Assembly: GCA_964354655.1 (NCBI GenBank) | Contig: CAYHAL010000005.1 | Location: 1 to 60,942, forward strand | DNA length: 60,942 nt | Reading direction: 5' to 3' | From: E44-bin46 sp964354655 | GTDB taxonomy: Bacteria; Chloroflexota; Dehalococcoidia; Dehalococcoidales; E44-bin46 | In this document: positions 43,652-51,934 of the stretch, piece by piece | How positions within the stretch are numbered: the stretch's first letter is position 1 | Layout: every line of letters starts with the position of its first letter | Notes under the pieces: generated by a model | Told to the model about the DNA's origin: nothing | The model's database searches: none | The model's input: only the letters and a program-made list of their open reading frames with translations | Made by a program: the position numbers and the translations under genes

Positions 43652-44479
43652 ATGGCTGTTAATAAGAATAAACCCACATACCAAATAAAAGTACTGGATA
43701 TTGGCGACGTGGGAGGCCTTGACGGCAGTTTCTGGGTTAACAAATGGTGTCCAGGGAAAAAAATCGTTATTGCCTGCTATGCTTACCTGATTACTGGGGA
43801 GAGTATTCCCCCAATCATTGTGGACACCGGGATAAAGGAAAATCAGTTGGATATTATGGGGCGATTGGGCATGACAGGCAGCCAAAGACCAGACCAGAAG
43901 CTGTCCTACCAACTAGGTAAATACGGACTGGATTTCAAAGATATTAAGGTCATCTTGCATACGCATCTTCACGTTGACCATGCCGGCAATGACTATCTCT
44001 TCCCGAACGCAAAAATCATTTTCCCCCGCAAAGAACTCATGTTCGCTGTGGCAGATTTGATGGATGCGCAGTATCCTCCGGAATACATTACCTATTTGGT
44101 GGAGCAAATTCACGTTCCAGGGAAAGTCCGTCTCATTGATGATGCTCAGGAATTATTTCCCGGCATTGAGCTAGAGCCAGTCGAAGGGCACACGTGGGGA
44201 AGCATGAATATCAAAGTCAATACCAAAAAGGGGTTAGCAGTCATGTGTGGCGATGTCATTTATGATGAAAGGCTGCAGTGTTATGAGAATGAGTTCTTTC
44301 CCGAAATTGCTAAACATGCCGGACATCCCGCTTTCCCATTTGGTGATCGCTCTACAGGTAATTATTGGAACCTGTGGGCAGCTAGAGCCGGGGTACAGAA
44401 AATAAAGGCTGAAGCCGACATTATATTACCCACTCACGATCGACTGGTAGTAGAAAAATACGGCTATGAAATAGGCTAA
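43652..44479 (+). CDS. MBL-fold hydrolase, N-acyl-homoserine-lactonase-like
   Basis: 275 aa from ATG 43652, with AAGGAGAGGTGA upstream. HTHLHVDHAGNDYLFP is the HxHxDH zinc motif; VEGHTWGSMNI the next His; VMCGDVIYDE the bridging Asp; LPTHDR the last His. Closest in pattern to lactonases of the AHL-lactonase/AttM group, but this group also contains enzymes on other esters. No quorum-sensing genes nearby; substrate unknown. An 11-codon ORF with its own ribosome binding site (43592-43627) precedes it. Confidence 0.82.
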   Translation: MAVNKNKPTYQIKVLDIGDVGGLDGSFWVNKWCPGKKIVIACYAYLITGESIPPIIVDTGIKENQLDIMGRLGMTGSQRPDQKLSYQLGKYGLDFKDIKVILHTHLHVDHAGNDYLFPNAKIIFPRKELMFAVADLMDAQYPPEYITYLVEQIHVPGKVRLIDDAQELFPGIELEPVEGHTWGSMNIKVNTKKGLAVMCGDVIYDERLQCYENEFFPEIAKHAGHPAFPFGDRSTGNYWNLWAARAGVQKIKAEADIILPTHDRLVVEKYGYEIG

Positions 44480-44512
44480 ATAGGGACTTTCAAGAGAAGG
44501 GTTGGAAAAAGG

Positions 44513-44605
44513 TCATTCTGAAGCTGGCAAATCAGGGAAACTGAACTTTTGTGATGTTCTCGTCCATATGACTAGTGACACATCATCCTGTTCTTTGCTG
44601 GACAT
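44513..44605 (-). CDS. 30-codon ORF coupled to the preceding microORF
   Basis: ATG 44605 encodes MSSKEQDDVSLVIWTRTSQK and ten more residues. The start overlaps the previous stop as TGATG, and GGAGGG lies 5-6 nt upstream. Unknown; might be the end of a decayed gene. Confidence 0.3.
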   Translation of the reverse strand: MSSKEQDDVSLVIWTRTSQKFSFPDLPASE

Positions 44606-44703
44606 CATTTCCCTCCAGCTTTAGCCAGCTGCTCCTTCAAGTAGTCTATGGCTTTCACCGGCGTTGGGTCAATTTTATTTAGGTTTGGCCCGTCCGTAGT
44701 CAT
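44605..44703 (-). CDS. 32-codon microprotein overlapping the cupin 3' end
   Basis: ATG 44703 reads MTTDGPNLNKIDPTPVKAID and then YLKEQLAKAGGK. It overlaps the last 29 nt of the cupin gene in another frame; AGGGTAGAAG precedes it. The C-terminal half is a convincing amphipathic helix. No known family recognised. Confidence 0.4.
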   Translation of the reverse strand: MTTDGPNLNKIDPTPVKAIDYLKEQLAKAGGK

Positions 44704-45046
44704 CTTCTACCCTGACTACATCGTCCAGCTCAGGGGTGGACACCTCAAAAAAGATAGTGTTTTCTATAGCCTCCAGGCGGTGCTTGGTCAAGGGGGGAAT
44801 TCTGATACTGAGGCCTGGCTGGGCTATATATGAGGTCGTCTTACCATCGGCCTCTTCAATCTCTATCTTTACCTTCCCCTGAGAGATATACATGCTTTCG
44901 TCTTTCTTCTTATGGTATTGAAGGCTGAGCCGGTGTCCCTTTTTTATGAAGATAACCTTGCCGGCATACTTTTGGGTGTAAGCAAACAATATTTCAAAGC
45001 CCCAGGGCTTTTCCGTTTTTCGGGGGAGTTCGTTTTTCATTTTCAT
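44675..45046 (-). CDS. cupin-domain protein, mannose-6-phosphate isomerase type II-like
   Basis: 123 aa single cupin. KPWGFEILFAYTQKYAGKVIFIKKGHRLSLQYHKKKDESMYI gives the first metal-site His pattern; GLSIRIPPLTKHRLEA the second. Similar to the C-terminal cupin of bifunctional GDP-mannose pyrophosphorylase/isomerase. It follows the phosphohexomutase by 4 nt, so a role in mannose or glucose phosphate handling is plausible. Confidence 0.83.
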   Translation of the reverse strand: MKMKNELPRKTEKPWGFEILFAYTQKYAGKVIFIKKGHRLSLQYHKKKDESMYISQGKVKIEIEEADGKTTSYIAQPGLSIRIPPLTKHRLEAIENTIFFEVSTPELDDVVRVEDDYGRAKPK

Positions 45047-45050
45047 CTCC

Positions 45051-46472
45051 TTAGACCCCGGCTAATTCTCTCCCCAGCTTGAGTAGCCTTTCTACCCGAG
45101 CTTGGGTATTACTTTCTGAATAGATGCGAAGCACCGGCTCAGTTCCGGAAAACCTGATGAGTAGCCAGGTAGTATCAGCTAACACAAATCGGAAGCCATC
45201 CTTGGTGTCTGACTTCACCTTGATGCCTTCAATGGATTCGGGGAGATTATGTTTAATGCGATTAGTTATTGCCTGGCGTTTACCCTCGGGGAATTCAATA
45301 TCTATACGCTTAAAGTAGTGAGGACCAACCTTACTATAGAGGTAATCAATGAGTTGTGACGGGCTTTTACCGGTCTTAATCATCAGGTCAAGGAAGTAGA
45401 GACCTGACAGGATGCCATCTCGTTCTGGCATATGACCCCTGAAGCCGTAGCCCCCGGATTCTTCACCGCCAATGAGAGCATTTTTAGCTAGCATTGCGCT
45501 GGCAACATACTTAAAGCCCACCAGTGTTTCATAGACCGGCACGTTAAATATTTTTCCTAGGCGGTCAAGCATGCTGGTGGTAGTTATAGTTTTAACAATA
45601 GCCCCTCGTTCCCCCCTTACCTCCAGTAGGTAGAGGCAGAGCAGGGCAAAGACCTGGAGGGGGGTTAGAAATGTGCCATTCTCGTCTATAACGCCAATGC
45701 GGTCGGCATCACCATCAGTCGCCAGTCCAACATTTGATTTTCGCCTTTTGACCGTAGCCGAGAGCTTGGCTAAATTAGCCTCAATTGGCTCTGGCTGTAT
45801 CCCGGGGAATAAGGGGTTTCGTTGGCTATTTATCTCTATTAGCTCGATAGCTCCATCGCTTAACAACGTCTTGAAATAGCCAATACCAGCTCCATACATG
45901 GGGTCAACAACAACCTTCAGCTTGGCTTGGCGTAGCCCATTTAGGTCAATGAGCTTGGCTAGATGGTCGAAGTAAATTGGAGCCAGGTCAAGATATTCTA
46001 CTAGCCTTTGCTTTAGGGCTTGAGCTAATGGCATCTGGTTTATCTTGCCAGCAGAAATAGTGTGGGAGATGTGTTTCTCCAGCTCAGTAGTAACCTCAGG
46101 CGAGGCACTAGAGCCAGATTCAGTTTTATACTTAAAGCCATTCCAGTTAGCTGGATTATGGCTGGCAGTTATGATTATAGCCCCGCCCGCCTTTTTGGCT
46201 AGGATACCATAGCTGATGACTGGTGTCGGGGTAGCCTTGGGGCAGAGATAAACCTTCATCCCATTGCCGGCAACTACCTCAGCCGCGGCTGAAGCGAAGT
46301 CCTCAGAGGCAAAGCGGGTGTCATAGCCTACAATTAGCCCTCGGCTGGCTAGACCCGTCTCCTTTAAATAGTCAGCTACCGCCTCAGCGCAGACCCGCAC
46401 ATTGTCAAAGGTGAAGTCCTGGGCAATAATCCCTCGCCAGCCATCGGTGCCAAATTTAATCGGGTTGGTTAT
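45051..46472 (-). CDS. phosphoglucomutase/phosphomannomutase family protein
   Basis: 473 aa if started at ATA 46472. The conserved N-terminus IKFGTDGWRGIIA is in frame but has no ATG, GTG or TTG: a TAG at 46475-46473 is followed by ATA (46472) and later ATT (46460). ATA lies 8 nt from the element's GGGGG, ATT 20 nt. The first standard start, GTG 46400, would delete that conserved block. Catalytic Ser loop ITASHNPANWNGFK, metal loop DGDADRIGV, sugar loop GGEESGG, phosphate loop RFSGTEPVLRIY. Interconverts hexose 1- and 6-phosphates. A repeat element ends immediately upstream. Confidence 0.9.
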   Translation of the reverse strand: MTNPIKFGTDGWRGIIAQDFTFDNVRVCAEAVADYLKETGLASRGLIVGYDTRFASEDFASAAAEVVAGNGMKVYLCPKATPTPVISYGILAKKAGGAIIITASHNPANWNGFKYKTESGSSASPEVTTELEKHISHTISAGKINQMPLAQALKQRLVEYLDLAPIYFDHLAKLIDLNGLRQAKLKVVVDPMYGAGIGYFKTLLSDGAIELIEINSQRNPLFPGIQPEPIEANLAKLSATVKRRKSNVGLATDGDADRIGVIDENGTFLTPLQVFALLCLYLLEVRGERGAIVKTITTTSMLDRLGKIFNVPVYETLVGFKYVASAMLAKNALIGGEESGGYGFRGHMPERDGILSGLYFLDLMIKTGKSPSQLIDYLYSKVGPHYFKRIDIEFPEGKRQAITNRIKHNLPESIEGIKVKSDTKDGFRFVLADTTWLLIRFSGTEPVLRIYSESNTQARVERLLKLGRELAGV

Positions 46473-46474
46473 CT

Positions 46475-46564
46475 ACCTCACCCCCTTAATCCCCCTCTCC
46501 TTCAAAGGAGAGGGGGAAGAAATTATAGAAGAGGGGCTTCGCCCCTCTTAAACTCCCCGTTCTT
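46475..46564 (-). repeat. palindromic RBS-bearing element, copy 2 (upstream of the phosphohexomutase)
   Basis: In gene sense: GGGGAGTTTAAGAGGGGC hairpin with GCCCCTCTT, spacer, hairpin CCCCCTCTCCTT/AAGGAGAGGGGG, then TTAAGGGGGTGAGGTAGATA. Shares both ends with copy 1, including the distal AACGGGGAGT. The TAG in GGTAGATA closes the mutase frame, where copies 3 and 4 have TTG. Confidence 0.92.
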
Positions 46565-46638
46565 GTTGTCTGACTGCCGTTCAAGTTGTTTAGGCTCCAC
46601 TATTGGCAATATCATCATCTAATCTCGCTAGCCTCCGC

Positions 46639-47271
46639 TCAGCCTCCACCTATAGACCTAATCCACATCTCAATTATTCTGATATGGGTTTGTACCCTGC
46701 TTTTATCTTCGTTTGATATGTTGCACGCCAGCGTCTTGCGAAAGTATTGCAAGGCTAACTTTGCAGCCTCCTCTGGTGATACTACCAGTTTTAACTCGCG
46801 AAATGCTTGCACAAGTTGCTGATTTTCCTGCTGGAACTGGCGAATCCGGCGCATTCGCTCCTGTATTTCCCATGGGTAGTCCTGCACATCTGTTCCATCT
46901 AGCAACTTTCCTGTCTCTGTTGCTTGGGAAAGTCCATAGTAGATGCTCCCCAAGGAATAATATGCTCTTGGGTCGGCGGGATACTCCGAGGCAGCACGCG
47001 AACACAAGGCGATGGTTTCCTGAAGCCTGCCCTCCGCATAATACAATGTCCCGAGAAGGCAGTATACCCACACCTTGTTGAAAGTTTTCTCGTTGACGCA
47101 TTTCTCCAAAAGTTCTAGAAAACGCTTCCGAGTTGCTTCGGGGTTTTGGGTAGCCATCTCTTTGGAAATGCCGTAGCCTTCAAAAAAAGCGTCAGACTCC
47201 ACCAGTTCGCTTTGCAAGAGTCCCTCCAGCGGTAGCGGCTTATGTTTCTGAAATAGTGGCATGAGGCTCAC
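46639..47271 (-). CDS. tetratricopeptide-repeat protein
   Basis: 210 aa. TPR-like helices are visible around residues 65-115 (VWVYCLLGTLYYAEGRLQETIALC, ADPRAYYSLGSIYYGLSQ) and a further pair at 165-205. No signal peptide or membrane segment. Likely a protein-binding scaffold; partner unknown. 29 nt downstream of metK. Confidence 0.75.
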   Translation of the reverse strand: MSLMPLFQKHKPLPLEGLLQSELVESDAFFEGYGISKEMATQNPEATRKRFLELLEKCVNEKTFNKVWVYCLLGTLYYAEGRLQETIALCSRAASEYPADPRAYYSLGSIYYGLSQATETGKLLDGTDVQDYPWEIQERMRRIRQFQQENQQLVQAFRELKLVVSPEEAAKLALQYFRKTLACNISNEDKSRVQTHIRIIEMWIRSIGGG

Positions 47272-47300
47272 CTCTAAAAATTATCCAATGAGTACCTTGA

Positions 47301-48515
47301 TTATCTCTTAATCAGTGCCTCTTTTCTCATGGTTTCGGCTTTATCGGTCTTTTCCCACGGGAGGTCAAGGTCGTCTCGACCAAAGTGCCCATAACAGGCA
47401 GTCTGGCGATAAATGGGGCGGCGGAGGTTAAAGGTTCGGATAATGGCTTCGGGTCTAAAGTCGAAGTGTTTATTAATCAAGTTAAATAAGACTTCTTGGT
47501 CAACCTTAGCCGTGCCAAAGGTCTCAATGGAGATGGAGAGCGGGCGGGCGACGCCGATAACATATGATACCTGGATTTCTGTCCGCTCGGCTAGCCCGGC
47601 GGCGACAATGTTCTTGGCTACGTAGCGAGCCATATAGGCTGCCGAACGGTCAACCTTGGTCGGGTCTTTGCCTGAGAAGCAGCCACCACCGTGCCGGGCA
47701 ATACTGCCATAACTATCAACCAGAATCTTACGTCCGGTGAAACCGGTATCGGATACCGGTCCGCCAATTACGAATCGACCGGTAGCGTTGACATAATATT
47801 TAGTTCTATCATCGGTTAGTGAGGCAGGGATAACTGCCTTGATTACCTGTTCAATAATATCCTTTTCAATCTGAGCATGGGTGACATCAGGGTCATGTTG
47901 GGCTCCCATTACCACGTTATCAATTCTTTTGGTAACGCCATTATGATATTCCACTGTTACCTGTGATTTCCCATCGGGGCGGAGGTAGGGTAGAGCCTTA
48001 TCCTTCCTGACCTGGGCTAGACGCCGGCATAGCTTGTGGGCTAAAGAAATAGGTAGGGGCATAAGCTCGGGTGTCTCGTTACAGGCGAAGCCAACCATCA
48101 TTCCCTGGTCACCAGCACCGATTTTATCAAGGTCATTAGCCGATGAGGTTGTCTTTACCTCCAATGATTTATCTACCCCCATAGCAATATCGCTGGATTG
48201 CTCCTTAATAGAGACCAGTACGCCGCAGGATTGATACTCAAAGCCATATTCAGGATGGGTGTAGCCCACATCCCGAACTACCCCCCTCACTATCTGGGGG
48301 ATTTCAATATAGCAACCGGTTGTAATCTCCCCCATAACAACTATTAAGCCATTAGTTACCGCTGTCTCGCAGGCTACCCTGGCATACGGGTCCTTTCCCA
48401 GGATGGTGTCTAGGATAGCGTCTGATATCTGGTCGCATAGCTTATCCGGATGCCCTTCGGCAACCGACTCTGAAGTCACCATATAGGTAGAAGAGGCATT
48501 AAAACTGTTAACCAT
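47301..48515 (-). CDS. metK: S-adenosylmethionine synthetase
   Basis: 404 aa from ATG 48515, with AAGGGAGAA upstream. Makes SAM from methionine and ATP. ESVAEGHPDKLCDQISDAILD, GAGDQGMMVGFA with the ATP-binding GAGDQG, and GGCFSGKDPTKVDRSAAYMARY P-loop. Follows ahcY by 11 nt, so SAM production and SAH clearance are one unit. Confidence 0.97.
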   Translation of the reverse strand: MVNSFNASSTYMVTSESVAEGHPDKLCDQISDAILDTILGKDPYARVACETAVTNGLIVVMGEITTGCYIEIPQIVRGVVRDVGYTHPEYGFEYQSCGVLVSIKEQSSDIAMGVDKSLEVKTTSSANDLDKIGAGDQGMMVGFACNETPELMPLPISLAHKLCRRLAQVRKDKALPYLRPDGKSQVTVEYHNGVTKRIDNVVMGAQHDPDVTHAQIEKDIIEQVIKAVIPASLTDDRTKYYVNATGRFVIGGPVSDTGFTGRKILVDSYGSIARHGGGCFSGKDPTKVDRSAAYMARYVAKNIVAAGLAERTEIQVSYVIGVARPLSISIETFGTAKVDQEVLFNLINKHFDFRPEAIIRTFNLRRPIYRQTACYGHFGRDDLDLPWEKTDKAETMRKEALIKR

Positions 48516-48526
48516 TTTTCTCCCTT

Positions 48527-49789
48527 CTATGTTCCTTGCTCCCAACTGGTCAGGTATTCCTGTTGCTCTGGAGTTAAACTATCAATGCTAATACCCATAG
48601 AGTTTAGTTTTAACCAAGCCACCTGTTTGTCTATTTCTTCAGGGACGGGATAAACCTTGGGCTTGAGCTTTCCCATATTCTCCACTAGATATTCCAGGCA
48701 CAGGGCTTGGTTAGCGAAGCTCATGTCCATAACACTGGCTGGGTGCCCTTCAGCGGCAGCCAGATTAATCAGCCTCCCTTCCCCAAGCAGGTATAAGCGG
48801 CGCCCGTCATTCAGGGTATATTCATCGACGAATGGTCGTATGCGTTGCTTACTTTGAGCCAGGCTTTCTAAAGCTGGAATATTTATCTCCACATTAAAAT
48901 GTCCGCTATTAGCCAGAATGGCTCCGTCCTTCATCACTTGGAGGTGGGCTTTATCAATGACATTTTTATCACCGGTAGTGGTGATGAAGATATTGCCCAG
49001 TTTGGCTGCCTCTATTAGTGGCATGACCTGGAAGCTATCCATGATTGCCTCTAGGGCACGCACCGGCTCTACCTCACACACAATCACCTGGGAGCCCAGC
49101 CCTTTAGCTCTCAAGGCGATACCGTGCCCGCACCAGCCATAGCCACAAATCACTACCTTTTTGCCTGCCCACAGGATATTGGTGGCTCGGGTAATTCCGT
49201 CAATGGTGCTCTGCCCGGTGCCATAGCGATTATCAAATAGATACTTGGTTTGAGCGTCATTTACGGCAATTATGGGATACCTTAACCCTCCGGCTCTCTC
49301 TAGGCTGCGGAGCCGGATAATACCGGTAGTAGTCTCCTCGGTGCCGCCAATGACATTGCTGATTAAATCGCTTCGTTTAGTATGGAGGGTGGTAACCAGG
49401 TCGGCGCCATCATCTACAGTAAGCTGAGGTTTACTGTCCAAGGCAGTATTAATATGTTTATAGTATGTTTTATCATCTTCACCTTTGATGGCATTAACCG
49501 GAATTCCATGTTCTACTAGTGCGGCGGCGACATTATCCTGGGTGCTGAGTGGGTTAGAGGCACAGAGAACAAGGTTGGCTCCCCCCTCCTTTAAGGCTAG
49601 AGCCAGATTTGCTGTTTCGGTGGTAATATGGAGGCAGACTGAAATTCGAACCCCCTTTAGGGGCTTCTTGGTGGCGAACCTTTCCCTGATTAGTTTCACC
49701 ACCGGCATTTCGTGGGCAGCCCACTCTATTCGCTGCCTGCCAGCTTCAGCCAGGGAAGGGTCTTTAATATCATACTGACTATTTATCAA
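48527..49789 (-). CDS. ahcY: adenosylhomocysteinase
   Basis: 420 aa from TTG 49789. Splits S-adenosylhomocysteine into adenosine and homocysteine. YDIKDPSLAEAGRQRIEWA native start, NPLSTQDNVAAAL, NAI..DDGADLV, NAD site GYGWCGHGIALRAKGLG, and the C-terminal region. Starts ATG 49840, GTG 49795 and TTG 49789 all lie within the palindromic element; the same 51-nt spacing occurs in rpsE. TTG gives the length closest to the family and sits 5 nt from GGGGG. Confidence 0.95.
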   Translation of the reverse strand: MINSQYDIKDPSLAEAGRQRIEWAAHEMPVVKLIRERFATKKPLKGVRISVCLHITTETANLALALKEGGANLVLCASNPLSTQDNVAAALVEHGIPVNAIKGEDDKTYYKHINTALDSKPQLTVDDGADLVTTLHTKRSDLISNVIGGTEETTTGIIRLRSLERAGGLRYPIIAVNDAQTKYLFDNRYGTGQSTIDGITRATNILWAGKKVVICGYGWCGHGIALRAKGLGSQVIVCEVEPVRALEAIMDSFQVMPLIEAAKLGNIFITTTGDKNVIDKAHLQVMKDGAILANSGHFNVEINIPALESLAQSKQRIRPFVDEYTLNDGRRLYLLGEGRLINLAAAEGHPASVMDMSFANQALCLEYLVENMGKLKPKVYPVPEEIDKQVAWLKLNSMGISIDSLTPEQQEYLTSWEQGT

Positions 49790-49888
49790 CCTCACCCCCT
49801 TTGTCCCCCTCTCCATGATATGGATATATATTCCTATCATGAGGGGGAAGATATTTATTGAAGGGGCGAAGCCCCTTCAAACTACCCC
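49784..49888 (-). repeat. palindromic RBS-bearing element, copy 3 (5' of ahcY)
   Basis: In ahcY sense: AGTTTGAAGGGGC/GCCCCTTCAAT hairpin, spacer, long hairpin CCCCCTC ATGATAGGA../..TCCATATCAT GGAGAGGGGG, then CAAAGGGGGTGAGGTTGATAA. It fills the whole space between the PHP gene stop (49890) and ahcY. Confidence 0.93.
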
Positions 49889-49889
49889 T

Positions 49890-50753
49890 CTATTGCCTGA
49901 ATTGTTCAGCAACAAAATCGGGTATATCCACTGTGCCCATAATTATCGGCTTTTGGTGGCAATCACTGCCTCCGGTCATAAGCAGGCGGTGTTTCTTGGC
50001 GAACTCAATATAGTGGACAGTGGTCTTGGCATTGTTTCTTGAGTGCCAGCACTCCACGCCATCAATGTATTCTAGCATATATTGTTCAATAATTTTCGTC
50101 TGCTCCTCTAAATCGCCGGTTATGCTTATTAGAGATATCCCGTTGGGGTCATTAGGGTGGGCATGCACCAATATCCCACCGGCATCCCTTATCAACCTTG
50201 ATGCTTCAGCCAGCGAAAGCGGGTATTTGGGGACATCGCACTTGACCAGATATTTATCAAACGCCTCTTGCTTGTCCTTAACAATCTCCTTTGCTATCAG
50301 GTAGTTGGCGATATGGGGTCGACCGAATGTACCATCAATACTATCCTGAATAATCTTAAGGTCTTCCTCGGTAAATCTTTCAATATTCTCTTTATCAAAC
50401 TCAGCATTCAATTTGTCCAGAATCTGACGGGCTCTGGCTTGTCTATGTTCTCTTATTAAGTGGAGTTTGTTTTTTAGTCCTTGATTGTTGATATCATACC
50501 GGTATCCCAGGAAATCCAGGGAGATGGACTTACCACCGGAATACTGGAAGGTTACATTTAATTCTACACCGATAATATAAGCTATGCCATACCCTTTAGC
50601 CAGGGCTAGGGCTTTTTCCTGGCAGTCTACGGAATCGTGGTCGGTTATCGACATTAAATCAATATTTCTCCTTTTTGCCTCCTTAAAGACCTCTTCAATA
50701 GAGAGATTGCCATCGGAACAGGTCTTGGTATGAATGTGTAAATCTATCCTCAT
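49890..50753 (-). CDS. PHP-domain phosphoesterase (RNase AM/TrpH type)
   Basis: 287 aa from ATG 50753 (MRIDLHIHTKTCSDG). Metal ligands: HIHT, ITDHD, GVELN, HAHPND, ECWHSRN, GGSDCH. Closest to the COG0613 group that hydrolyses 3'-phosphoadenosine 5'-phosphate and short RNA 5' ends. Start overlaps the kinase stop by 4 nt (ATGA). Placed upstream of ahcY-metK; a role in recycling nucleotide by-products is possible. Confidence 0.85.
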   Translation of the reverse strand: MRIDLHIHTKTCSDGNLSIEEVFKEAKRRNIDLMSITDHDSVDCQEKALALAKGYGIAYIIGVELNVTFQYSGGKSISLDFLGYRYDINNQGLKNKLHLIREHRQARARQILDKLNAEFDKENIERFTEEDLKIIQDSIDGTFGRPHIANYLIAKEIVKDKQEAFDKYLVKCDVPKYPLSLAEASRLIRDAGGILVHAHPNDPNGISLISITGDLEEQTKIIEQYMLEYIDGVECWHSRNNAKTTVHYIEFAKKHRLLMTGGSDCHQKPIIMGTVDIPDFVAEQFRQ

Positions 50754-51352
50754 TTCTTTTCCATGCCAAGGATATACCAATTTTCAGGAGGGTCATAGTG
50801 GGTATCAACTATCAGGTGGATGATATTAAGGTCGGGATACAAGCCCTTTAAGTCATTTAAGTCCACCTTTTCAAATTTCCTTTTGTTGCTAAGGTAGGCT
50901 TGCTTGGTCAGGGCGTTGGATACATAGTCCTCTTTAGTCCGCTTCAGTATCCGTCTAATGGCTACCTCCTGCGGGCATCGGGTCTGAAGGATGACGAAGG
51001 TCAGATTGTGTTTGGCGGCTATAGCTGCGGCACGCTTCCTCAATGACTGGGTAATGAAGGTGGCATCTAATATCACACCATCGTTCTTGTTTAAAATTTC
51101 GTCTGCCTGTTTAAATATCTCCTCATAGACCATCAGGCGTTTGTCCATATTTGAGGCGACCTTCTCATCAAAAATATCCTCATTTTTCAGTACCTCAAGT
51201 CTAATCAGGTCGCTGCGAAGGAGAGGATGGCCCTTAATCTTGGATACTTCTTCAGTGGTCTCGGTTTTCCAGGTGCCGGGAAGTCCGCAGGCGATAAGCA
51301 AAAAACCAGGCGGTAACTCGCTTTCTATGAACTTGGCAAACGGCTCTTTCAT
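50750..51352 (-). CDS. P-loop kinase, AAA_33 type (COG0645-like)
   Basis: 200 aa. Walker A reads GLPGTWKTE, with Trp where Gly or Ser is usual. SDLIRLEVL and GVILDATFITQSLRKRA are typical of small-molecule kinases of the zeta-toxin/gluconokinase-like group. In many bacteria this domain is fused to an APH-like domain such as the one at 51935-52972; here they are separate genes with a lipoprotein gene between them. Confidence 0.75.
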   Translation of the reverse strand: MKEPFAKFIESELPPGFLLIACGLPGTWKTETTEEVSKIKGHPLLRSDLIRLEVLKNEDIFDEKVASNMDKRLMVYEEIFKQADEILNKNDGVILDATFITQSLRKRAAAIAAKHNLTFVILQTRCPQEVAIRRILKRTKEDYVSNALTKQAYLSNKRKFEKVDLNDLKGLYPDLNIIHLIVDTHYDPPENWYILGMEKK

Positions 51353-51418
51353 TATATTACCCCTTCAACAGATATTTGGCGTTCTTTCATCAGTCCGCCG
51401 AAATCTGCATTTGTTCAG

Positions 51419-51934
51419 CTATATATAGCCTCCCGTTGGCGGTGGCAATTGCTTATATTCTTCTTTGGATTCAATGATATCTCTAATGAGCGTAATAAGC
51501 TCTCTTAGCTTCTCAGCCTTCTTGTCTTCGTTGATTATGTTATCCTCCCACCGTAACTCCTTGACCTTAGAATCGTATTCTATCCTAAAGTAGTAGCTAC
51601 AATACGGGGTTACCATACCAACCGACTGTCCGGGAGATACGGAAACAGAAAACTCGTCAGGGTAGCCAAAGAAATTAATTTCAATCATCTTTTGATAGAT
51701 TCTGTCCAGCTCCTCTTTAGATAAAGATAGATTCACCGTAATTGATGGGTCCATAACCATGTCTTTGGTGTATGTTCCTTGGGATGTGTTTAACTCATTC
51801 TTGGCGCCCACACCGTATTTGAATATCAGGTTGAAAGTGGATGGACTGGGCGGAGAAGGAGCAATGCAGCCCGCTGTCCCTGAGAGGGCGGCCATTAGGG
51901 CTAAAACTATCATTATTGACCATCTTCTTTTCAT
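51419..51934 (-). CDS. small lipoprotein of unknown function
   Basis: 171 aa. Signal peptide with lipobox GTAGC (lipidated Cys at residue 23), then FKYGVGAKNELN and an all-soluble domain with several beta strands; C-terminal PPPTGGYI. Begins immediately after the APH stop (TAG then ATG), so it is translationally coupled to it. Not recognised. Confidence 0.65.
   Translation of the reverse strand: MKRRWSIMIVLALMAALSGTAGCIAPSPPSPSTFNLIFKYGVGAKNELNTSQGTYTKDMVMDPSITVNLSLSKEELDRIYQKMIEINFFGYPDEFSVSVSPGQSVGMVTPYCSYYFRIEYDSKVKELRWEDNIINEDKKAEKLRELITLIRDIIESKEEYKQLPPPTGGYI

Noticed and set aside
46713..47081. Overlapping plus-strand frames across the TPR gene
   Set aside because: No ribosome binding site or family resemblance; shadows of the TPR gene.
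48516..50760. SAM or SAH riboswitch for metK/ahcY
   Set aside because: No leader space: genes are 11 nt apart, and the region before ahcY is the repeat element.
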